From contig CAVTBC010000004.1 of the NCBI GenBank assembly GCA_963732865.1, positions 806,001 through 870,000 on the forward strand: a stretch of DNA of 64,000 bases, written 5' to 3'. Below, piece after piece: positions 33,771 to 42,173 of this stretch. Within the stretch, counting starts at the first letter, position 1. Every line of letters starts with the position of its first letter. The DNA comes from JADLGL01 sp963732865. GTDB taxonomy: Bacteria > Pseudomonadota > Alphaproteobacteria > Rhizobiales > Kaistiaceae. A program made the position numbers and the translations under genes. A model generated the notes under the pieces. It searched no databases. It was not told the DNA's origin and saw nothing but the letters and a program-made list of their open reading frames with translations.

Positions 33771-34925
33771 ATGGTTTTCGACGCGTCCACACTTTTTGCC
33801 GTCAACGTTGCCGCGACATTCGCCAACGCGCTCCTTCTGCTGTGGTGCTGGTGGCAGAACCGGGACGAGCGCATCCTGTTGTGGGTCACGATCGGCTACG
33901 GCGCGGTGGGTGTGGGCAGTCTTCTCGTGGTGGGCCGGGGCACGATGTCCCCGCTACTTTCGGTCGACATAGCCAACGCATTGATTGTCTACAGCGTTGC
34001 CTTGATCTGGGTCGGAGCACGGGTGTTCAACCACCGCCCGGCGCCGCAATGGGTGCCGCTGGTCGGCGTCGCTCTGTGGATGGCGGCGACCCAGATTCCC
34101 GTGATCGAGGAACGCTATGGCTTGCGGGTCATCATCGCGGCAAGCCTTGCGTCGGTCTATTGCCTTATCGGCGCCCGCGAGATGTGGGCGCATGACGGCC
34201 TGAAGAGCCGCTTCCCGATAGCGCTGGTTCTCGTTCTTCATTCGGTATTCGTGCTTCTGAGGATCCCGGCGGTGTTGACCGAGACAACCAGCACGACTTT
34301 GGAATTCGGCAATCGCTGGTTTGCGCCGCTCGCGCTGGAAACGCTGGTCTTTCTCCAGGTCTTGGCCCTGCTCCTGTTGTCGCTGACCAAGGAGCGCGCG
34401 GAGGCGCGCCTTCGCACGGCCGCGATGACCGACCCACTGACCGGGCTGGCCAACCGGCGCGCTTTCTTCGAGCACGGCGCCCGGCTGGTCGCGCAGGCGA
34501 AGCGGCATGGCCTGCCGACATCGCTTGTGGCCTTCGATCTCGACCGGTTCAAACAGGTCAACGACACTTATGGCCATCCGTTCGGCGACGCCGTTCTGGA
34601 GGCTTTTGCCGCCGCCACCCTGTCAGGACTGCGGGCCGGCGATCTCGCCGGCCGCATCGGCGGCGAAGAATTCGCGGCGATCCTTCCCGGAGCGGACGAG
34701 ACCGCGGCGCGCGCGGCAGCGCGCCGGGTGATCGACATCTTCGCCGATACGGTCGACGCCAGCGAATCCGACCGGCTGCGCTTCACGACATCGGCCGGGC
34801 TCGTCGTTTCTCCGGCGAGCGCGCAGTCGATCGAGGCACTGCTCCTCGCCGCCGATGAGGCCCTCTACGCCGCCAAGCACAATGGCGGCGACCAGGTGCA
34901 GATCGCGACGCCGGCCTTCGCCTAG
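33771..34925 (+). CDS. Membrane-anchored diguanylate cyclase (GGDEF)
   Basis: 384 residues. Six to seven hydrophobic helices (residues 5-205), then a GGDEF domain starting at MTDPLTGLANRRAFF. The metal/substrate loop FDLDRFKQVNDTYGH and active loop RIGGEEF are intact. An I-site RAGD lies upstream, so feedback inhibition by c-di-GMP is expected. The plan matches the gene at 22003-23205. ATG at 33771. It is the last gene before the first tail-fibre cassette, with 54 bp between them. Confidence 0.9.
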   Translation: MVFDASTLFAVNVAATFANALLLLWCWWQNRDERILLWVTIGYGAVGVGSLLVVGRGTMSPLLSVDIANALIVYSVALIWVGARVFNHRPAPQWVPLVGVALWMAATQIPVIEERYGLRVIIAASLASVYCLIGAREMWAHDGLKSRFPIALVLVLHSVFVLLRIPAVLTETTSTTLEFGNRWFAPLALETLVFLQVLALLLLSLTKERAEARLRTAAMTDPLTGLANRRAFFEHGARLVAQAKRHGLPTSLVAFDLDRFKQVNDTYGHPFGDAVLEAFAAATLSGLRAGDLAGRIGGEEFAAILPGADETAARAAARRVIDIFADTVDASESDRLRFTTSAGLVVSPASAQSIEALLLAADEALYAAKHNGGDQVQIATPAFA

Positions 34926-34979
34926 GCGAACCAGGCCCGTTGGCGGTGTTCATTCCCAAGATCCATTGCGAGGTGCGGA

Positions 34980-35751
34980 ATGGCGAAGAACGTCTGGATC
35001 GCCGTGCCTGCCTATACCGGTCAGTTGCATCTGGGCACGATGCGCTCGCTGATGACCGACATGCTGCTGCTCGCTGAGCGCGGCGACAAGGTGACGATCT
35101 TCGACGAGAGCGGCAATGCGATGATCGCCCATGCGCGCGACATGATCATTGCGTCGTTCTTAGCCGGGGAAGGGACCGACCTTGTCTTCGTCGATGCGGA
35201 CGTATTTTGGCAGGCCGGCAGTGTTCTGAAGCTGGTCGATGCGCCGGTCGATTTCGTCGCCGGCGTGTACCGCCACCGCAAGGATCCGGAAGGCTATGCG
35301 GTGCGTTGGATCGCCGAACGAGCGGAGCTATGGGCTGACCCTCGAGACGAGCCTGCTCGAGGTCGAGGGCGTTCCCGCCGGCTTCCTGCGCGTCTCCCGT
35401 GCGGCGCTGGAGACGATGGTCGCCGCCTACGGCGAGGCGGTGAATGCCCTCGGCTCGGGCGGCGGTACGCGTACCGTCGACCTCACGCTCGGCAATATCG
35501 TCACCGCGACGGTCTCGAGCTCGACCAACACCTTCTCCTTCACCAACCCCTCGGCGTCGGGCATCGCCTGCTCCTTCACGCTGATCCTCACCAATGGCGG
35601 CTCGAAAACCGTGAACTGGCCGGCCGCCGTCGATTGGGCCGGCGGCACCGCGCCGACGCTGACGGCGTCCGGCGTCGACATCCTCACCTTCGTGACAACC
35701 GATGGCGGAACGACCTGGTTCGGCTTCGCCGCAGGACTGGATATGAGCTGA
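34980..35751 (+). pseudogene. Broken phage tail-region gene: glycosyltransferase-like N-terminus and tail-fibre C-terminus
   Basis: The first frame (34980 to about 35345) reads VWIAVPAYTGQLHLGTMRSL, RDMIIASFLAG, DLVFVDADVFW (a DxD-type motif) and RHRKDPEGYAVRWIAERAELWADP, a GT-A-like glycosyltransferase. The product continues in the +1-related frame with TSLLEVEGVPAGFLRVSRAALE, so a one-base indel lies near 35340-35346. At about 35455 the homology switches to a tail-fibre domain: TRTVDLTLGNIVTATVSS, CSFTLILTNGGSKTVNWPAAV, GGTTWFGFAAGLDMS. Two phage genes therefore appear fused by deletion, plus a frameshift. Alternatively the frameshift is a sequence error. Confidence 0.65.
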
Positions 35752-36499
35752 TGCTGGCAACAAAGATGAGAATGGCGGCGGGGGGACGTGGGTCATGGGG
35801 CGGGACCCAACAGCAGGTGTTCACGTCGTCTGGGACGTGGATGCTTCCGTCTGTTCCTTTCCGCGATCCAGACACTCTCACGGTAGGTAATGTGAAAGTG
35901 TATCTGATCGGCGGCGGGGGCGGTGGCGCGGGAGGACAGAATACCGTCGCGGGAGGGTCCGGCGGCGGAGGAGGAGGCTCCGCGATTGTGTCTGTCGCGG
36001 TGAGCGCGAATGTGTCTGTGACGGTGGGGAGCGGTGGCTCAAAGGGCACTTACGACAGCGATGATGCGACGGACGGCGGGGACAGCAGCTTTGGTGGGTT
36101 GGCCACCGGAAATGGTGGTAAGCGAGGACGACGAGGCAACATAACGATATTAGGCGGCGACGGTGGCGCGGCGGGAAGCGGCGGCTACGCGGGCGGCAAG
36201 GGCGGCTCCACGATTACGACGGGTGATCAAGAGGGGGGCGGCGGCGGTGGCGGCGCCGGATTCGCCGGCAACGGCCATACGGGACACGATGCGACGACGA
36301 CAAGCCCTGGTTCGGGAGTCGGAGGTGGCTCGGGAACCCTGGCGGCGGGAACGGTGGCGGCGGCGGGCAGACTGGCGGCAACCCGAACAGTGGCAGCAAT
36401 TTCGGCGGCGGCGGCGGCGGTGCGAGCAGCGATCTTTATCGCAACGGCGCGAACGGAGCTGGTGGCTACGTGTTGGTCGAATGGCAGGAATACTCGTAG
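35751..36499 (+). pseudogene. Glycine-rich phage tail-fibre protein, frameshifted
   Basis: ATG at 35751 overlaps the previous stop (TGATG). N-terminal QQVFTSSGTWMLP and VKVYLIGGGGGGAGGQ, then long glycine-rich repeats, parallel the intact fibre at 41085-42095. Near 36337 the frame slips: the current frame becomes alanine-rich, while a neighbouring frame continues NPGGGNGGGGGQTGGNP and ends GGYVLVEWQEYS at 36499, matching the KVYVEWS ending of the intact copy. A lost A in GGAACCC is the simplest cause. Glycine-rich fibres usually form trimeric receptor-binding tips. Confidence 0.65.
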
Positions 36500-36566
36500 T
36501 AGCGCTGCTCGGCGGGAACGACCAATGGGACAGTTTGGTACTAGCGCGCAGCGCCCTGACTTCCCG

Positions 36567-37340
36567 TCAAGGATCGCCCGCTTCGGTCGGCCTTCTCACC
36601 GTCGTCAATTCTGTTCGGCCATGGCGCCGCTGAAAGTCAACGAGGCCTCCGTTCGTTCTCCTCGCCTGATCCTTCCAAGTACCCTCTTCGCGGTGGTATT
36701 GGAGTGTGCGCGATGGCTCGACATAGTCGAACAAGACCTTCTTCGGGAGCAATTGCACGGAGGTTTTCTCCGCCGCAGAGAGCTCATTTTCCCACACGGA
36801 AGTGAGCTGGGCGGGTCCGGTCAAGTTTGACACGTGGCGCGTTGAAGGGTTGCTCAGAATCGTCGCGATGACTCGAGACCACATCTTCTCGAAGAGGGGA
36901 TGCTTCGGCGCAGTCAGAAGGGCGTTGTTTGTGATCACAAGCTTCTCCTCTCGGCGACGCCAAAACAGTGTGCTGGGACGGGACATCAGCGGCGTAAGCA
37001 ACTTCAAGCACGCCATATCTGCATCGAAATATACACCGCCGACGTGCAGCAGGGCGGCGATTCGGAGCACGTCCGCCCGCATCGCGGGTATCGTACATGC
37101 GGTGAAGCATCGCGCTTCGCGAACGCCGAACTCGGATCGGATGAAGCTTTCTGCGCTCTCGTCGCTCCAGAGGATGTGGGCCCAACCGGGGTGTTGATCC
37201 TTCCATGTCTGGATGCGCTCGGCGACATCCGGAGGCGGAACGGGGCGATCCCAAAATTGATGGATTATCTTGGGCGGTCCGGGCGCTTCATCCGGGGTGG
37301 ACGGGAACTGCGCTTGGGCCGCTGCGTCATGCCTCGCCAT
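36567..37340 (-). CDS. Capsular polysaccharide/GT32-like glycosyltransferase
   Basis: 257 residues. The N-terminal PPKIIHQFWDRPVPPPD is the OCH1/GT32 signature (IPKIIHQIW type), followed by HPGWAHILWSDESAE, MRADVLRIAALLHVGGVYFD and the catalytic DxD in FDADMACLK. These features predict a retaining sugar transferase acting on a surface glycan. ATG at 37340 is chosen because GT32 homology starts about 20 residues later; an upstream extension is weak. Together with the methyltransferase on the same strand and two sulfotransferases it forms a glycan-modification island. Confidence 0.82.
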   Translation of the reverse strand: MARHDAAAQAQFPSTPDEAPGPPKIIHQFWDRPVPPPDVAERIQTWKDQHPGWAHILWSDESAESFIRSEFGVREARCFTACTIPAMRADVLRIAALLHVGGVYFDADMACLKLLTPLMSRPSTLFWRRREEKLVITNNALLTAPKHPLFEKMWSRVIATILSNPSTRHVSNLTGPAQLTSVWENELSAAEKTSVQLLPKKVLFDYVEPSRTLQYHREEGTWKDQARRTNGGLVDFQRRHGRTELTTVRRPTEAGDP

Positions 37341-37395
37341 GCTGTGATGCGGCTCCGGATCGCGCGGCCCGAGTGCCGCGCTGGTTCGCTGACAA

Positions 37396-38028
37396 CTAAA
37401 GAAGTGGATCGAAGACAAAGAGCTTGTGTTGGTCCACCAGTTTTCCGCCGCGTTGCTCAAACAGCGCGATGCGGGCATCGTCCAGCTTGACCTTCAGGGC
37501 AAGTCTGCCTTTGACCACCAGATGGTTGTCACGAAGGTCGTCAAAAAGAAAAGCCCAGTCTGACGTCGACCAACGTTGCCGCAGCCGGTGATCGAACAAC
37601 ACGCGGAAGCCGGTCACCATGTCGAACCGCTCCTCGGCGAACTTCGGAAGGAGCTCCAGGGCCCTGATGCGATGGGGGAAAGCCTTGATCCCCAGGCACT
37701 CGCGGACGCCGGCATGATTGTCCGCGGTATCGGGAAGATCGACGCCGACCACTTCATGCCCCAGAAACTGGCAGACAAAAGGAAAGAAACCGCCGCCCGT
37801 TCCGAGGTCGAGAATCCGTGTCGGGGCGCGGCCGACAAGATCCAACTGCTCGGCATGGAGCCATGCCTCATACAGGGCCTTGCCGACATCGGGGAATTTA
37901 TGGGCCTCCCCAGCGGCGGCGAGCCGGTCCGGAAGAGTGGCCAGCCGATCCCAGTCGAGAGTTGCGTCGAGGTGAACATACATCGCGACCAAGGTTGTCT
38001 TGGGCGCTCTAGCAACCTTCGCTGACAC
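37396..38028 (-). CDS. SAM-dependent methyltransferase
   Basis: 210 residues, class I methyltransferase. Motif I RILDLGTGGGFFPFVCQFLG, followed by the acidic loop VVGVDLPD, and later FDMVTGFRVLFDH and HLVVKGRLALKVKLD. The GTG start at 38028 is consistent with the N-terminal helix. Enzymes of this sort next to glycosyltransferases often methylate sugars of surface polysaccharides, which fits the neighbours, but the acceptor is unknown. It is 55 bp upstream of the GT32-like gene on the minus strand. Confidence 0.8.
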   Translation of the reverse strand: MSAKVARAPKTTLVAMYVHLDATLDWDRLATLPDRLAAAGEAHKFPDVGKALYEAWLHAEQLDLVGRAPTRILDLGTGGGFFPFVCQFLGHEVVGVDLPDTADNHAGVRECLGIKAFPHRIRALELLPKFAEERFDMVTGFRVLFDHRLRQRWSTSDWAFLFDDLRDNHLVVKGRLALKVKLDDARIALFEQRGGKLVDQHKLFVFDPLL

Positions 38029-38369
38029 TGGCGGCTCCGTCTGTTGGACTGTCAGCCTCGTGTAGCCACGCCGCCTCGGTGGGTCAAACTGCCCGGCGGG
38101 TGCCGCTCAAAGAGTGGCCGCCGAGACGCCAACATTCCCTGGATGCGCGTCGCGAAATGCTGGACGCGCTAGAGGGGTGATGGCAAGTTCCCGCCGCGTC
38201 CCGATATGGTGCACCCCCATGCCGCGGATGGCGGCGGTTCGAACCTTCGGGGCAAATCGTGATCGTGGACGCAACAGTGCCGGCTGTTGGCAATACTGAT
38301 GCAGGGGCCGGAGCGGAGTGAAAAGCGTCTTGGATTTGGTGGCGAGCGTCGTGGCTGAGCGGTTTTGTA
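38029..38369. other. 341-bp intergenic region between divergent genes, nothing recognised
   Basis: It separates the methyltransferase (-) from the sulfotransferase-like gene (+) and must contain both promoters. I saw no clear promoter boxes, tRNA fold or repeat that I would defend; a GGTTCGAACC segment near 38232-38241 is T-arm-like but has no cloverleaf around it. Confidence 0.35.
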
Positions 38370-39113
38370 ATGGCCGGTAGCGGTGCGCTCGACATCTATT
38401 TGTCGTTTCTCGAAGACGGGTCGAACAAGGCGCCGCCGCTCTTCTTCCATCATGTCCCGAAGACGGCCGGGACGTCGTTCAGGGCCGCGGTTGAGCGGGC
38501 GCTTCTAAGCTCTTCGAAGATCACGATCGCCGACGTCAAAGACGTCGTGCAGGCGCGGGGCACCTGGCCGCAGGGCATTGTTGACCTGTACCGGCGCGTG
38601 GCGGACCTGGCGCCCGTGACCGCCGCCCTGAGTCACTACACCTCGTTGTTGGCCAACGAAGTGCCGTACCCAATTCTCTCGTTGGTTCGCGATCCCGATG
38701 AACAGTTTCGCTCTGCCATCGAGTTTCGCGCCGGCAGCTATAATGCACTGAAGCCCATCAGGATTCTCACCCGCTCTTCCAATCAGCAGATGCGTTCTCT
38801 CAGCGGTCTGATGGACCACAAATCGATCCCGGTGCGCATGCCGGACGACAAGCGCGAAATGAGGCGTTGGCTTCGCCTGGTGGATCGAGTGGTGGGGCGC
38901 ATGACGCTCTTCCGGATGGCGGACCTCCCGGCGCTGCTGGAGTTCTGCCGGCAGGAATATGGCCTGGCGCTGGACGAACTCCACAAGAAGAGACGGACGC
39001 AGGCCCGGCCGATGATGGATACTGCCCTCATGGATGAGGTCGAGCGCCTTGCAGGCGAGCACGATCCCGTTTGGCTTGATCGTATTCTGTATGAACGCGT
39101 CGCCAAGCGCTGA
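38370..39113 (+). CDS. Sulfotransferase-like protein (paralogue 1)
   Basis: 247 residues. The 5'-phosphosulfate-binding loop FFHHVPKTAGTSFRAAV is the sulfotransferase PAPS signature (residues about 25-41). LSLVRDPDEQFRSAIEF fits the 3'-phosphate-binding RDP motif, and SHYTSLLANEV sits where the family has its substrate helix. It therefore likely transfers sulfate from PAPS to a glycan. A close paralogue follows at 39172 on the same strand with 58 bp between. Function on a specific polysaccharide is inferred from the neighbouring glycosyltransferase. Confidence 0.78.
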   Translation: MAGSGALDIYLSFLEDGSNKAPPLFFHHVPKTAGTSFRAAVERALLSSSKITIADVKDVVQARGTWPQGIVDLYRRVADLAPVTAALSHYTSLLANEVPYPILSLVRDPDEQFRSAIEFRAGSYNALKPIRILTRSSNQQMRSLSGLMDHKSIPVRMPDDKREMRRWLRLVDRVVGRMTLFRMADLPALLEFCRQEYGLALDELHKKRRTQARPMMDTALMDEVERLAGEHDPVWLDRILYERVAKR

Positions 39114-39171
39114 GGTGTTTGCGGCGTAGCATGGCGCCCGGTATAGGCTTTCCGCGGCAGGGCGGTGGATC

Positions 39172-39954
39172 ATGCGACCGGAAAAGAGCGGCAACCTCGA
39201 AGTCTTCTTCGTTGCCGGTGACGGACGCCAAATCCTGAAGCGGCCTTTCTTTTTCCATCATATACCCAAGACGTCCGGGACGGCCTTCCGTCACGCGGTG
39301 CGGGATTGGCTGTGGCGCCACGATGCCGGGGTGGTGACCGTGCCGCATTTCGCGGGCCAGGGCGCGGCCGCGGCGGCTTGGGCGGGCGAAGTCCCCGCTT
39401 TCTATCGCGCAGCGCAGTCACTTGGGCGGATCGAAGCGGTCATGAGCCACTATACGGCCGGCCTGGCCGCGGTGATTGACGATCCCATCGTGGCAATGGT
39501 GCGTGCGCCGGATGCGCAATTGGGGTCGGCCTTGGCGTTCAGTCCGAAGCGGCTCGCGTCGCATGGCCGCCGGCTCCTGGAGCACCGGGCTATCAACAAT
39601 GCGCAGATGCGTTCGCTGACCGGCGAGGACGTGCCTATCTATGCGCCGGATTCTCCGGCCGATCGCCAGCCCTGGCTCGATCTCGTCGACCGCACGATCG
39701 CCCGCTTCACGCTGTTTCGCACGGAGGACCGCGATGTGCTGATCCGGCATTGCGCCGAGGTCTATGGCATGGCCATCGAGGATCAGCCACGGCTGAAGGT
39801 GCGGGCGTCGGACGAGACGACGGACCGGTCGGTTGACAAGATTTTGAAGATCGCGCGGCGGCGCGATCCGGTCTGGCTCGACCGGATTCTCTATGAGTGC
39901 CTTTCGTCGCCGTCTCCCCACGCGATCAATTCGCCCGATATCGGCCAGTCCTGA
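39172..39954 (+). CDS. Sulfotransferase-like protein (paralogue 2)
   Basis: 260 residues. It retains FFFHHIPKTSGTAFRHAV as the PAPS loop and SHYTAGLAAVIDDPIVAMVRAPDAQLGSAL, where the usual RDP is RAP, a possible loss of a 3'-phosphate contact. INNAQMRSLTG parallels SNQQMRSLSG of the paralogue, and both end with DPVWLDRILYE. The pair clearly arose by duplication. Its coding region ends 63 bp before a terminator that precedes the second tail-fibre cassette. Activity is less certain than for paralogue 1. Confidence 0.72.
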   Translation: MRPEKSGNLEVFFVAGDGRQILKRPFFFHHIPKTSGTAFRHAVRDWLWRHDAGVVTVPHFAGQGAAAAAWAGEVPAFYRAAQSLGRIEAVMSHYTAGLAAVIDDPIVAMVRAPDAQLGSALAFSPKRLASHGRRLLEHRAINNAQMRSLTGEDVPIYAPDSPADRQPWLDLVDRTIARFTLFRTEDRDVLIRHCAEVYGMAIEDQPRLKVRASDETTDRSVDKILKIARRRDPVWLDRILYECLSSPSPHAINSPDIGQS

Positions 39955-40017
39955 CGGCCGTCAATTTGCCGGGTCCGAATGGACGCGGCGCCTCTTTCTC
40001 AAATCCAAATCCCGAAG

Positions 40018-40045
40018 AAGCCGCTTCGCGAGGAGCGGCTTTCTC
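40018..40045 (+). terminator. Intrinsic terminator 18 bp before the second tail cassette
   Basis: AAGCCGCT-N8-AGCGGCTT followed by TCTCATTTT. An 8-bp perfect stem with a T-rich tail, 63 bp after the sulfotransferase stop. ATG of the tail gene is at 40063, leaving no promoter space. Confidence 0.82.
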
Positions 40046-40062
40046 ATTTTCCGGAGCAGCTG

Positions 40063-41088
40063 ATGATCGACTTCGCGGACTGGTCGCCAACCGCCGGCGA
40101 CAACACTCAGATCGACGGCACCAACATTGCCGAGAATTGCGACCCGGGTAACGTCAATGACGCGCTGCGGGCGCAGATGGCCAATGTCGCGGCCTTCCGC
40201 AATCTTATCGGCGGTGCGGCAACGACGAGTGGATCTTCCAACGCCTACGCGCTGTCGAGCGGTCTCGGGCTGATGAGCTACGTGCAGGGCCTCCTGATCG
40301 GCTTTGAAGCCAACCACAGCAACACCGACGCGGCCACGCTGAACGTCGATTCGGTCGGCGCCAAGGCGATCACGCTGAATGGCGGAGCGGCGTTGGCTGC
40401 CGACGATATCGTGTCAGGCGGTATCTATTTCGTCGGCTATGACGCAGGCGCCGATGCCTTCCTCCTGCTCAATCCGTCGGTCGGCTTTGCGCTGACCGCG
40501 GCCGGCACGGTGACGCTGACGAACAAGACGATCGACGGCGATAACAACACGCTGCAGGCCATCGCGACGAGCGCCCTCAAGAGCCGTAGCGGCGCAGATG
40601 CAGATGTCATCACCGGCACTGCCGGAGCGAACGGAAATCTCGCGTCATGGAACAGCGATGGCGATGCCGTCGACGCGGGCATCGCCGCGTCGAATGTCCT
40701 GCAGTCATCGCATATCGGCTCGACCGTGCAGGGCTATGACGCCGATACGCTGAAGGCCGATGTCACCGGGACGATCAGCGCCGGTTATGCGGCCTCGCCC
40801 TACAACGCCGGCACGAAATCCTCCGGCACATTCACGCCGACCATTGCCAGCGGCAATCTGCAATATGTGACGAACAACGGCGCGCATACGCTGGCGGCGC
40901 CCGCGTCGGACGGCGTGGTGACGATCCTCTACACCAATGGCGGCAGCGCCGGCACGCTGAGCTTCTCGGGGTTCACGACGGGCAGCGCCAATGGCGACGC
41001 GCTGACGACCAGCGGCGGCCACCGGTTCCTCATCCAGATCATCCGCATCAATGGCATCGCCAATTATCACGTGAAGGCGCTGCAATGA
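40063..41088 (+). CDS. Phage tail fibre/tail protein
   Basis: 341 residues. The N-terminus DWSPTAGDNTQIDGTNIAE and GNVNDALRAQMANVAAFRN is the typical opening of tail-associated fibre proteins that begin with a DNT-x-IDG-x-NIAE-CPP-like motif. The middle is rich in threonine/asparagine repeats (TLTNKTIDGDNNTLQ) and the C-terminus YTNGGSAGTLSFSGFTTG resembles a fibre shaft or tip. GGAG lies eight bases before ATG at 40063. Its stop overlaps the start of the next fibre gene (ATGA at 41085). The frame is intact, unlike the first cassette. Confidence 0.78.
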   Translation: MIDFADWSPTAGDNTQIDGTNIAENCDPGNVNDALRAQMANVAAFRNLIGGAATTSGSSNAYALSSGLGLMSYVQGLLIGFEANHSNTDAATLNVDSVGAKAITLNGGAALAADDIVSGGIYFVGYDAGADAFLLLNPSVGFALTAAGTVTLTNKTIDGDNNTLQAIATSALKSRSGADADVITGTAGANGNLASWNSDGDAVDAGIAASNVLQSSHIGSTVQGYDADTLKADVTGTISAGYAASPYNAGTKSSGTFTPTIASGNLQYVTNNGAHTLAAPASDGVVTILYTNGGSAGTLSFSGFTTGSANGDALTTSGGHRFLIQIIRINGIANYHVKALQ

Positions 41089-42095
41089 GCGTCTTTGCCT
41101 TGCCGCTGATGATGCAGGTACCGCCGGACACAACGGCGCCGTCGCTGTCGAGCGCGAACGGGTCGGCGACGGGCGAGACAACGGCGGGCGGCAGCGTCGT
41201 CACTAATGAGGGCAATGGCACACTCTACTGGGTCGTTTCGACGAGCGGAACGGCGCCGACGGCCACGCAGGTGAAGACGGGGAAGATGCACACCGGATCT
41301 TCTGCGGCGGTGAGCGGCAGTCAGGCGGTCTCATCGACCGGTACCAAGGCCGCGTCCGCCTCGGGGCTCACCGCGAGCACGACCTACTATTTCCACTTCA
41401 TGCAGGAGGACATGGCCGGCAATCAGTCGACGGTTCGGACGAGCGGCAGCTTCACGACCGACGTCCACGTCACGCCGGGCAATCAGACCTTCAGTTCCAG
41501 CGGCACGTTCAGCGTCCCGGCCTTCCATTCGCTCACCGTCTATGTCTACGGCGGCGGCGGCGGTGGTGGTGGCGGCGGCATCAACTCCAACTCCCTTGGT
41601 GACGATGGTGGCGACAGTTCGTTCGGATCGCCGACGGCCGTCATCGCGCGCGGCGGCAAGGGCGGGGAGGGGCGCAATGCGGGAGGCGACGGCGGCGCTG
41701 GCGGTACGGCACAGGGTGGCAGCACAAACACCGCAGGAGGAGCGGGCGAGAACCACGGTACGGGCGCCAACAATTATGGCGGGGCCGGCGGCGACGGCGC
41801 AGGCCCGGATGGCGGCGACGGCGGCGACCGGACGTTGTCGATCGGTCAGGGCGACGACGGGTCGATCGTCGGTGGCGGCGGGGCCGGCGGCTGGCGTTCG
41901 ATCAGCGATGGCGGCGGCGGTGGGGGCGGTGGCGGTGGTTACGCCAAGAAGACCTTCACCACGGGCCAGCTCACCGTCGGGGGGAACATCACTATCGTCG
42001 TCGGCAGCGGCGGCGGGGGAGGCACGGGCTTCAATCCGCCAACCAGCAATGGCGGCGATGGCGCCCGCGGCAAAGTCTATGTCGAGTGGAGCTAG
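41085..42095 (+). CDS. Glycine-rich tail fibre, intact copy
   Basis: 336 residues. The N-terminal half resembles a fibronectin-III-like domain (WVVSTSGTAPTATQVKTG, STTYYFHFMQEDMAGNQS). The C-terminal half opens with NQTFSSSGTFSVPAFHSLTV, then glycine-rich repeats (many GGGG runs) and ends with KVYVEWS. Such glycine-rich tips form trimeric receptor-binding domains in short-tailed phages. The parallel with the damaged 35751-36499 copy shows the cassette was duplicated or acquired twice. Translation is coupled to the preceding gene through ATGA. Confidence 0.78.
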   Translation: MSVFALPLMMQVPPDTTAPSLSSANGSATGETTAGGSVVTNEGNGTLYWVVSTSGTAPTATQVKTGKMHTGSSAAVSGSQAVSSTGTKAASASGLTASTTYYFHFMQEDMAGNQSTVRTSGSFTTDVHVTPGNQTFSSSGTFSVPAFHSLTVYVYGGGGGGGGGGINSNSLGDDGGDSSFGSPTAVIARGGKGGEGRNAGGDGGAGGTAQGGSTNTAGGAGENHGTGANNYGGAGGDGAGPDGGDGGDRTLSIGQGDDGSIVGGGGAGGWRSISDGGGGGGGGGGYAKKTFTTGQLTVGGNITIVVGSGGGGGTGFNPPTSNGGDGARGKVYVEWS

Positions 42096-42131
42096 CTGAG
42101 TTCGCTCGTCTCACCAGCCCTTCTTTCTGTC

Positions 42132-42158
42132 GGCCGTCCCTTGGGGCGGCCCTTTTGT
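42132..42158 (+). terminator. Intrinsic terminator 16 bp before the lysozyme gene
   Basis: GGCCG-TCCC-TT-GGGG-CGGCC (one G-U pair) followed by CTTTTGTTTG. It ends just before the ribosome site of the lysozyme gene, so transcription of lysis genes must pass it. Confidence 0.75.
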
Positions 42159-42173
42159 TTGTGGAGAACAATC

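Noticed and set aside
38225..38250. Possible T-arm of a tRNA (GGTTCGAACC)
   Set aside because: No acceptor, D or anticodon stem can be folded around it on either strand.
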